Source of the DNA: Candidatus Gastranaerophilales bacterium
GTDB taxonomy: Bacteria; Cyanobacteriota; Vampirovibrionia; Gastranaerophilales; Gastranaerophilaceae
Length of the DNA: 8,770 bases
Assembly (NCBI GenBank): GCA_023662705.1
Contig: JAMPIM010000060.1
Location: forward strand, 1 to 8,770
Direction: 5' to 3'
Shown here: positions 1 to 5,315 of the stretch, piece after piece
Numbering within the stretch: position 1 is the first letter of the stretch
How the letters are laid out: every line of letters starts with the position of its first letter
Made by a program: the position numbers and the translations under genes
Notes under the pieces: generated by a model
The model's input: the letters and a program-made list of their open reading frames with translations, nothing else
Database searches by the model: none
What the model was told of the DNA's origin: nothing

Positions 1-84
1 GAAAAATTAGACCTTTTAGCAGAAGAATATGCAGATGAAAATGCTATTATGGCAAAAGAAGGTATGGAAATTTCTCTTTTATGA
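1..84 (+). CDS. 3' end of an unrecognised gene
   Basis: An open frame runs from the window edge to a TGA at 82-84. It gives 27 residues ending KEGMEISLL, acidic and helix-like, with no recognisable motif. Its stop overlaps the ATG of the following TPR gene (ATGA, 81-84), the usual arrangement of translationally coupled genes, so the two are probably in one operon. The function cannot be told from this fragment. Confidence 0.6.
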   Translation, partial: EKLDLLAEEYADENAIMAKEGMEISLL

Positions 85-638
85 TAAAAAGAGCACTTAT
101 AATATTTCTTTTATTTATGACGGTTTTCTGTTCCGGATACAGAAAGCCTCATAAATATACAATTGAAGCAGAAAGGAATGCTTTCTACCACAACAATGTC
201 GGCTTGAACTATTTAAAAGACAGAATTTACTATGCTGCTATTCAGGAGTTCAAGATAGCAATATCTTTAAGCCCCTCCACTCAAGCAACATCTGTTTTCC
301 AAAATAATTTAGGCGAAACCTATATGTTTATAGGCTATCCTGATCAGGCACAGCCTTGTTTTGAAGATGCTATCAAGCTCTATGGACTGAATTTAAAATA
401 CTATATGAATCTTGTTAAATGCTACAAAGAACAAGGACTTGTCGAATCAAAAATAAAAGAATTTAAAGCCTCTAATGATATTTACAACAGAATTAAACTC
501 GGACTTCTATATATTGAAAACGGCCAATACAGACTGGGAGTAAACACTCTTGACGAACTCACAATGGAAGAGCCTGATCTAATGATTACATCAGCCCTAA
601 GACAATATATCGCACAGATTGTTAAAGAACATCTTTAA
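81..638 (+). CDS. Exported TPR-repeat protein
   Basis: The 185-residue protein begins with a signal-like segment: basic MIKR, then a hydrophobic stretch at residues 5-17 ending VFCSG. Cys17 could be taken for a lipobox, but Phe at -1 is unusual, so ordinary signal-peptide cleavage or an uncleaved anchor is as likely. Residues 38-66 (NNVGLNYL, then AAIQEF and ISLSP) and 74-104 (QNNLGETY, CFEDAIKL) have the spacing of tetratricopeptide repeats. Two weaker repeats follow at about 107-130 and 132-166. TPR proteins are scaffolds for protein binding, so this is probably a periplasmic or envelope adaptor with an unknown partner. Its ATG overlaps the stop of the preceding gene, which suggests translational coupling. 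Its stop overlaps that of the convergent gene by 4 bases. Confidence 0.8.
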   Translation: MIKRALIIFLLFMTVFCSGYRKPHKYTIEAERNAFYHNNVGLNYLKDRIYYAAIQEFKIAISLSPSTQATSVFQNNLGETYMFIGYPDQAQPCFEDAIKLYGLNLKYYMNLVKCYKEQGLVESKIKEFKASNDIYNRIKLGLLYIENGQYRLGVNTLDELTMEEPDLMITSALRQYIAQIVKEHL

Positions 639-1192
639 CTAAAATATGTCATCATTTTATTGTGAATTTTTTTATTAATATCTGCTGCATGCTCTTGAGG
701 AGAAGTTTCAGCATAAAAAGCACCCCAAACAGCTCTATCAAGTTCAGCGGAACTCTGTTTTTTGTCTAAAAATACATCCGCTAAATCAGACTTTGTCTCA
801 TAAGCCATTGGACGATAGTTTTCATCCTGTTTAAGATGAAAATCAGATTTTATTCTATCAGTCAGGGATGCCAGAAGAGTAAAGGCTTTCATCATCAAAG
901 ACTCTTCTTCTGATGATTCTTCAACATCATCCAAATCAAGAAGTGCACTTGAAAATCCAATAATATTGTCATTACCCTGTTCAAACATATTAAAAGTTAC
1001 AACATCTGTTGTAAAATCCCTATTCATTAAGTTTTTCTGCAAGTATTTCCAAACTTCTAAATCATTTTTACCAATATTATCTAATTGCATAGACATATAT
1101 GTTATTTTTTCACCATTTGGACGAACAATTCTGTTCGCAAGAACATTTTTATAACCATTAAAATTAGTTGATGTTGTATTGTTTATCTGCAT
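635..1192 (-). CDS. Unrecognised small protein with N-terminal TNFNGY
   Basis: A 185-residue soluble protein of a family I do not recognise. There is no signal peptide or membrane segment. The polar N-terminus (MQINN, then TNFNGY at residues 9-14) resembles the Phe-x-Gly start I associate with many uncharacterised Gastranaerophilales proteins; this is from memory and not checked. An acidic patch lies at residues 86-98 (DLDD, EESSEEES), and the C-terminal half looks helical. The ATG at 1190-1192 is preceded by AGGA seven bases upstream, which supports this start. It diverges from the MEMO-AMMECR1 gene across 83 bases and ends 4 bases inside the convergent TPR gene. It is a genuine ORF by length, start signal and tight packing, with unknown function. 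Confidence 0.7.
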   Translation of the reverse strand: MQINNTTSTNFNGYKNVLANRIVRPNGEKITYMSMQLDNIGKNDLEVWKYLQKNLMNRDFTTDVVTFNMFEQGNDNIIGFSSALLDLDDVEESSEEESLMMKAFTLLASLTDRIKSDFHLKQDENYRPMAYETKSDLADVFLDKKQSSAELDRAVWGAFYAETSPQEHAADINKKIHNKMMTYFS

Positions 1193-1246
1193 TTTGGAAT
1201 CCTTTTTTTATCAGAAACCCTGTAAAAATATTTTTTGCCAATTATG

Positions 1247-1255
1247 TGCTAAAAT
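1247..1255 (+). promoter_or_regulatory. Extended -10 promoter for the MEMO-AMMECR1 gene
   Basis: TGcTAAAAT is an extended -10 element (TG-n-hexamer) with no good -35. It would start transcription near 1262, just ahead of the AGAGG ribosome site at 1264-1268, which lies seven bases before the ATG at 1276. The leader would be only about 14 bases long. Confidence 0.4.
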
Positions 1256-1275
1256 ATTCTTGAAGAGGTTATATT

Positions 1276-2652
1276 ATGAATAAAAATCCTGTATTTGCAG
1301 GGAGTTTTTATCCCGAAAAAGCAGAAGAGCTTACAAATTTGTTAGAATCATATAAACAAGAGCTTCATTTTCCTTGCAAAAGTAAAGCAATTATTGTTCC
1401 GCACGCGGGAATTTATTATTCCGGACACGCAGCAATGGCAGGGTTCCAGCATCTGGAATTCAATGAAAATATTTTCATTATAACCCCTTCACACCACGAA
1501 AGTTTTAACAATATTGCATTACCTGAATATACTTATTTTGATACTCCTTTAGGAAGCATAGAAGTAAACAACAGGCTGATAAAAGACATCGCAGAAAAAT
1601 TTCCATGTCTTATTTCTAACGAAGTATTTGACAATGAACACTCAATAGAAGTACAACTGCCATTCTTACAAACTCTTTTTAATCCGCATATTCAAAGTGC
1701 ATTAGATTTTGTAAAAGAATTAAAAAAAATTGGCAGAAAATTTAAGATTATACCCGTACTGGTTGGAAATTGCGACTATACACTAATATCTGATTTAATT
1801 TCTGCATACTGGGAAAATTCATCATTTGTCATTTCTTCAGACTTAAGTCATTTTTATCCGAAACAAGAATGCAGACAGATTGATACTTACACTGCAACAA
1901 TTATTGAAACCGGAAAAATTGACTTTTTCCAACAGCCGCAAGCCTGCGGATTAACAGGGATAAAAGGGCTTGTGGATTTTGCAAACAATAATGACTGCTC
2001 GCTAATAAGAATTATGATGTACAATTCAGGTGACATCAGCGGTGAATCTGATAGAGTTGTCGGATACGGTTCATGGTATCTGTCTACCGAAACAAGAGAC
2101 GAAATCGTCGAAAAACATTATTCGGATTATGTTCTGGATATTGCACAAAAAAGCATAGCTTCTGCAATAAAAGAAGAGGAATTTATACCGCATGATATTC
2201 CGCCGGTTTTGACTCAATACGGCGCATCTTTTGTAACACTTAAACTCAATGGTCAACTAAGAGGCTGTATAGGTTCTGTGTACCCTACAAAACCTCTTAT
2301 TCTTGATATTATTGATAATGCAAGAAATGCAGCATTCCAAGACCCGAGATTTGAGCCTCTTACCGAAGATGAATTATCTCACCTCGAAATATCGGTTTCG
2401 ATTCTCTCTTCAATCGAAAGAATAAATTTCAAAGATGAACGGGATTTGCTGTCAAAAATTTACCCCCACGGAATAATTCTTGCAGAAAGAGACAGAAGAG
2501 CAGTTTATCTCCCGATTGTTTGGGAGCAGCTTCCTGACAGACAAGGATTTTTAAACTCATTAAAAGAAAAAGCCGGTTTATCTCCCGATTATTTTTCACG
2601 CAGTATTGAAGCTTATAAATTTGACGCAACTTATATAAGCCGTCCGCTTTGA
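1276..2652 (+). CDS. MEMO1-AMMECR1 fusion protein (AmmeMemoRadiSam proteins B and A)
   Basis: The 458-residue protein joins two conserved domains. Residues 4-270 are a MEMO-type domain, related in fold to LigB dioxygenases: VPHAG (His43), PSHH (His73, His74), EHSIEVQLPF (121-130), SSDLSHF (187-193) and QACGLTG (Cys224). His43, one of His73/74 and Cys224 match the His-His-Cys metal site of human MEMO1 by position in the motifs. Residues 285-456 are an AMMECR1 domain with its hallmark LRGCIG (328-333), AAFQDPRFEPL and WEQLP. In many prokaryotes these proteins occur with a radical SAM enzyme as the AmmeMemoRadiSam set; that partner is not in this window. The biochemical role is unsettled, with metal- or redox-dependent modification as the usual guess. 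The start has a good ribosome site, AGAGG at 1264-1268. The last 22 bases overlap the 3' end of recF. Confidence 0.92.
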   Translation: MNKNPVFAGSFYPEKAEELTNLLESYKQELHFPCKSKAIIVPHAGIYYSGHAAMAGFQHLEFNENIFIITPSHHESFNNIALPEYTYFDTPLGSIEVNNRLIKDIAEKFPCLISNEVFDNEHSIEVQLPFLQTLFNPHIQSALDFVKELKKIGRKFKIIPVLVGNCDYTLISDLISAYWENSSFVISSDLSHFYPKQECRQIDTYTATIIETGKIDFFQQPQACGLTGIKGLVDFANNNDCSLIRIMMYNSGDISGESDRVVGYGSWYLSTETRDEIVEKHYSDYVLDIAQKSIASAIKEEEFIPHDIPPVLTQYGASFVTLKLNGQLRGCIGSVYPTKPLILDIIDNARNAAFQDPRFEPLTEDELSHLEISVSILSSIERINFKDERDLLSKIYPHGIILAERDRRAVYLPIVWEQLPDRQGFLNSLKEKAGLSPDYFSRSIEAYKFDATYISRPL

Positions 2653-3710
2653 ATTGAATAAATCCGCACATCTTTTAGAAATTCATCTTCAAACAACAAT
2701 GTGTCAACAGATGTAATAATTGTCTGAGTTCCATCTTCTATTGATTTTAGAAGATAGTTCTGACGAGTTTCATCAAGTTCTGCCAATACATCATCCAGTA
2801 AAAGAATAGGGGAATAACCTGTTTTCTCTTTAATAATCTCAAGTTCACCCAGTTTTAAGGACAACACAAGCGTTCTTTGCTGACCTTGAGAAGCAAATTT
2901 AACAGCATCCATTCCGTTAATCTTTAATTCAATATCATCTCTATGCGGTCCCACACAAGACTGCCTGCGAGCCAGCTCCTCCGAGCGGCGTTCAAGAAGC
3001 TCGTATTTCAAATAAAGAGATATTTCTTCAACCTCATCCACAGGACAGGTATAAGATAGCGTAAACACTTCCGTATCACTTATTAATTTGTGTTTTGCTG
3101 ACGCAATCTTCTCTATTTCTTTAAGGAATTTTTTTCTCAAGAAAATTATATTAGCTCCGGTAATAACAAGCTGCTCATTATAAATATCAAGCAAAGTTTC
3201 ATCCACAACCTCATTTTTCAAAAGATTATTCTTTTGAATCCTGATTTTCTCATACTTGGAGAGTCTTTCATCATAAGCGGGATAAATCTGTGAAATTGCT
3301 CTATCAAGCCAATCTCTTCTGTCCTGAGGAGTTCCGCGCAAAAGCAGCAAATCTTTTGTAGAAAACAAAACCGTTTTTACCGCAGTTTTAAAATTTTTAG
3401 GCGTTGTTTTTACTTTATTAATCTTAAGTTCGCGTTTCTTTTCCGAATTATAAGAAATATCAAGTTCGATGTCCGTATTATTTTTAATAAGCTTAGCATT
3501 TATTTCAAAACAGTCTGTATTAAATCTAATCATATCAGTCATTGTAGAAGTACGAGGGCTTTTTAAGTCAGAGAGCATATAAATACTTTCTAATATATTA
3601 GTTTTCCCCTGTGCATTTTTACCTATAATAAGAGTTTTTTGCTTATCAAAATCTAATACTAATTCTTCACAGTTTCTATAATTTTTTAAGCTGAGCTGAT
3701 TAATTTTCAT
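2631..3710 (-). CDS. recF: DNA replication and repair ATPase RecF
   Basis: RecF is an SMC-like ATPase that binds at gap junctions in DNA and helps load RecA with RecO and RecR. From the ATG at 3708-3710 the protein is 359 residues, normal for the family. It shows Walker A GKNAQGKT (30-37), the RRDWLDRAI segment (131-139), GPHRDD (254-259), the ABC-type signature ASQGQQR (273-279), Walker B ILLLDDV (302-308) and the D-loop LAELDE (309-314). An in-frame TTG at 3726-3728 would add six residues, but it sits within the base of the flagellin terminator, so I prefer the ATG. There is no Shine-Dalgarno sequence before this ATG; a -10-like element six bases upstream suggests a leaderless message. The gene stands apart from any dnaA-dnaN-gyrB cluster and ends inside the convergent MEMO-AMMECR1 gene. 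Confidence 0.95.
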   Translation of the reverse strand: MKINQLSLKNYRNCEELVLDFDKQKTLIIGKNAQGKTNILESIYMLSDLKSPRTSTMTDMIRFNTDCFEINAKLIKNNTDIELDISYNSEKKRELKINKVKTTPKNFKTAVKTVLFSTKDLLLLRGTPQDRRDWLDRAISQIYPAYDERLSKYEKIRIQKNNLLKNEVVDETLLDIYNEQLVITGANIIFLRKKFLKEIEKIASAKHKLISDTEVFTLSYTCPVDEVEEISLYLKYELLERRSEELARRQSCVGPHRDDIELKINGMDAVKFASQGQQRTLVLSLKLGELEIIKEKTGYSPILLLDDVLAELDETRQNYLLKSIEDGTQTIITSVDTLLFEDEFLKDVRIYSIQSGRLI

Positions 3711-3716
3711 AGGATT

Positions 3717-3725
3717 AGTATAACA
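3717..3725 (-). promoter_or_regulatory. Extended -10 promoter of recF, candidate leaderless start
   Basis: On the minus strand TGtTATACT is an extended -10 element. Six bases separate it from the recF ATG, so the expected start of transcription is the A of the ATG. No -35 is convincing, since the upstream DNA is the flagellin terminator stem. No ribosome-binding sequence precedes the ATG. Confidence 0.4.
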
Positions 3726-3727
3726 CA

Positions 3728-3761
3728 AATTGAAGCCCCCGTTTGCACGGGGGCTTCAATT
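3728..3761 (-). terminator. Intrinsic terminator of the flagellin gene
   Basis: A perfect 15-bp inverted repeat (arms AATTGAAGCCCCCGT and ACGGGGGCTTCAATT) with the four-base loop TTGC at 3743-3746. It lies 26 bases past the flagellin stop. The T-rich tail on the minus strand is short and broken (TTTGTGTTAT), but the GC-rich stem is very stable. It separates flagellin from recF. Confidence 0.85.
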
Positions 3762-3787
3762 ACAAATTTACATACGTAAAGTTTTTA

Positions 3788-4897
3788 TTACAACAGGTTC
3801 AATGCAATGCTTGGCAACTGGTTTGCAGTTGAAAGCAATGTTGCAGATGATTGTTGCAGGATTTGGTATTTAATATAATTTGATGACTCAGTTGCGATAT
3901 CAGCATCCTTGATAGATGAGTTAGCTGATACAATATTCTCCTTCTGTACACTTATCGCATCAACAGCTGATTCTACACGGTTCATATAAGCACCGATTAG
4001 AGCTGTTCTGTCTGTTACGTTTGCAATTGCATCATCAATAAATGATAAGAATGCACGTGCTGTAGCATCATCTGTATAAACAGCATCACATATAGCTGTA
4101 ATACAGCTCATATTTTTTCCGATAGTTCTCACATCGTCTTGGAAATCGTAATCTTTATCTTTGATTTTTACATAAGCATCACCGGAGTAATCATATCTTT
4201 TACCATCAGGAGATGTATATTCCGCATCACCCTGAACTCTTGCCATTAAAGCTGTAGTGTCTTGACCGTCTGTTCTTTCGTACCAAGCAAGGCCTTTGTG
4301 ATCATTTTTATTATCAGGATCGTAATGTGAACTGTTACGGTTACCTGACATAAGCAATGCTGTAAGAGTAGCTGATTCGAAAATTGTATATTTTAAGTTA
4401 ATTAAGTTATTTTTACCTGAATTATTACTTACCTGTAAGTTTACACCTGCTTTAGAAGTTGCAGCAACACTTGTTCCATCTAATAATTTAATACCGTTAT
4501 AATCGATAACTGTACATAGACGGTTGATTTCCATCATTCTTTGTTCAACTTCAGTTCTGATTGCACGCATTGAAGAAGTCCCGTAAGTACCGTTCGCTGC
4601 TTGCTCGGTCAAATCTCTTATACGTTGGAAATATTCACCAACAATATTTAAAACACCTTCTGCTGTATCAAGCAAACTCAACCCCATAGAAGCGTTTGAT
4701 TCTGCAACGTCATAACCTGAAATTTGAGCTTCCATCAAGCAAGATACTGCTGAACCTGCAGCGTCATCTTTACCGGAGTTAATTCTATAACCGGTTGTTA
4801 ATCTTTCCATTGCGGTGTTCATGCCTGTAGTTGCGGCAGAGAGATTTCTCTGGGCTACTAATGAGCCTAGGTTTGTGTTAATTGTAATTGAAGCCAT
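3788..4897 (-). CDS. Flagellin, major filament subunit
   Basis: Flagellin is exported through the flagellar type III apparatus and polymerises into the filament. The 369-residue protein has the conserved N-terminal D0/D1 (MASITINTN at 1-9, RLTTGYRINSGKDDAAG at 32-48, QRIRDLTEQAANGT at 91-104) and C-terminal D1/D0 ending in STANQLPSIALNLL (356-369). The central region, about 145-255, is variable and makes a modest outer domain. The ATG at 4895-4897 is chosen over a TTG two codons upstream because AAGGAG lies seven bases before it and MASITINTN matches flagellin starts. Four cysteines (53, 128, 265, 270) are unusual for a flagellin. It is a single-gene unit with a long structured leader and its own terminator; no other flagellar gene is nearby. 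I leave the symbol blank because fliC and hag are lineage-dependent names. Confidence 0.96.
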   Translation of the reverse strand: MASITINTNLGSLVAQRNLSAATTGMNTAMERLTTGYRINSGKDDAAGSAVSCLMEAQISGYDVAESNASMGLSLLDTAEGVLNIVGEYFQRIRDLTEQAANGTYGTSSMRAIRTEVEQRMMEINRLCTVIDYNGIKLLDGTSVAATSKAGVNLQVSNNSGKNNLINLKYTIFESATLTALLMSGNRNSSHYDPDNKNDHKGLAWYERTDGQDTTALMARVQGDAEYTSPDGKRYDYSGDAYVKIKDKDYDFQDDVRTIGKNMSCITAICDAVYTDDATARAFLSFIDDAIANVTDRTALIGAYMNRVESAVDAISVQKENIVSANSSIKDADIATESSNYIKYQILQQSSATLLSTANQLPSIALNLL

Positions 4898-4899
4898 TT

Positions 4900-5001
4900 T
4901 CAATCTCCTTTTTTAGCTTTTTTCATCCATGATTTTCCATTACGAACTAAGCCTTCGGGAAGCATCCGAAAGCACGCCATAAGTGGGGTAGAGGTAAACA
5001 T
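4900..5001 (-). CDS. Possible 33-codon leader ORF before flagellin
   Basis: On the minus strand an ATG at 4999-5001 has AAAGG seven bases upstream (5009-5013). It opens a frame of 33 codons that begins MFTSTPLMACF and ends SWMKKAKKGD, with TGA at 4900-4902, two bases before the flagellin ATG. The frame runs through the leader hairpin and the flagellin ribosome site. A shorter version starts at the ATG at 4978-4980 and gives 26 residues, but that ATG has no ribosome site. The peptide has a basic C-terminal end and no match I recognise. If translated it could couple or gate flagellin synthesis. It may be a chance frame, as 33 codons is short evidence. Confidence 0.35.
   Translation of the reverse strand: MFTSTPLMACFRMLPEGLVRNGKSWMKKAKKGD
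4905..4910 (-). promoter_or_regulatory. Ribosome binding site that fixes the flagellin start
   Basis: AAGGAG on the minus strand lies seven bases before the ATG at 4895-4897, but only one base before the in-frame TTG at 4901-4903. This decides for the ATG. The site lies inside the last codons of the leader ORF described at 4900-5001. Confidence 0.85.
4951..4973 (-). promoter_or_regulatory. Hairpin in the flagellin 5' leader
   Basis: On the minus strand GCTTTCGG and CCGAAGGC pair over 8 bp (one G-T) around the seven-base loop ATGCTTC. It lies about 55 bases before the flagellin ATG. A second, imperfect hairpin sits upstream at 4988-5017: GTAGA with TCTAC, then GGCAAA with TTTACC and one mismatch. 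That hairpin puts AAAGG in a stem and an ATG in the loop. Four GGA triplets lie on the minus strand (centred at 4966, 4937, 4927 and 4907), the last within the Shine-Dalgarno sequence. A folded leader with several GGA sites is the layout bound by CsrA on flagellin messages such as hag. Whether CsrA or FliW exists here is not visible. Confidence 0.45.
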
Positions 5002-5117
5002 ACATTTGCCTTTCTACACTAACATATTAAATGGTTTTTAAGACTTTGAACATTCTAAATAAGTTAGATTTTTCTCTACCTTAAGTTGGATTTCTTCCTA
5101 ATTTGCAATCTATTTGC

Positions 5118-5143
5118 AAAAAAAAGAGTCTTTCGGAGACTCT
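5118..5143 (-). terminator. Minus-strand intrinsic terminator upstream of flagellin
   Basis: AGAGTCT and AGACTCT form a 7-bp stem with a five-base loop, followed on the minus strand by an unbroken run of Ts (As at 5118-5124 on the plus strand). The tail is right only for leftward transcription. The EF-hand gene already has a stronger terminator 140 bases earlier. This one is therefore either a back-up, the end of a short RNA from 5144-5280, or an attenuator within a long flagellin leader. Confidence 0.65.
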
Positions 5144-5281
5144 AAAAACTTTGAATGTGTGAAGTGTAGTATAATGAATAAGTGTATATTTTTTGTAAAC
5201 TTCGTTATACTTAATACCCTTGTATATACTAAAAGTATTTCTTCACATAAAAATTGACTATTAGCTTAATATTTATTTACA
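5144..5281. other. Non-coding patch rich in AGTATA/TATACT inverted repeats
   Basis: No convincing gene is present between the two terminators. AGTATAATGAA (5168-5178) and TTCGTTATACT (5201-5211) are inverted copies with one difference, which would be a G-U pair in a plus-strand RNA. ATACT-aaa-AGTAT forms a small hairpin at 5226-5238. TATACT or AGTATA occurs three times, and several copies could serve as -10 hexamers, but none has a well-placed -35. It could hold the flagellin promoter, an operator or a small RNA. I cannot choose between these. Confidence 0.35.
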
Positions 5282-5314
5282 AAAAAAGGTCATCCCAAAG
5301 GGATGACCTTTTTT
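5282..5314 (-). terminator. Strong intrinsic terminator of the EF-hand gene
   Basis: A perfect stem: AAAAAAGGTCATCCC pairs with GGGATGACCTTTTTT around the loop AAA (5297-5299). The A and T flanks give a T tail in either direction, so it can act on both strands. It ends one base after the stop codon of the EF-hand gene, its evident user. Confidence 0.92.
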
Positions 5315-5315
5315 A

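Noticed and set aside
2071..2256. Open frames opposite the MEMO-AMMECR1 gene and inside other genes (for example 5439-5657, 6124-6459, 6874-7077)
   Set aside because: They are antisense to strongly conserved or well-supported coding sequence, and I saw no protein motif that supports them.
3711..3728. TTG start for RecF adding six residues
   Set aside because: It begins within the base of the flagellin terminator stem, and RecF proteins normally begin close to the MKINQLSLKNYRN-type segment.
4898..4903. TTG start for flagellin two codons upstream
   Set aside because: The AAGGAG would be only one base away, and flagellins begin with a MAxxINTN-like sequence, matched by the ATG at 4895-4897.
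4905..5060. Cyclic di-GMP riboswitch in the flagellin leader
   Set aside because: Such switches often precede flagellar genes and GGCAAA is present, but the other conserved stems and loops of the GEMM fold are not recognisable.
4898..5281. Sigma-28 or sigma-54 promoter for flagellin
   Set aside because: CAAAGTTT and CAAAGTCT resemble the sigma-28 -35 in two places, but no GCCGATAA-like -10 follows at the right distance. No TGGCAC-N5-TTGC pair was found.
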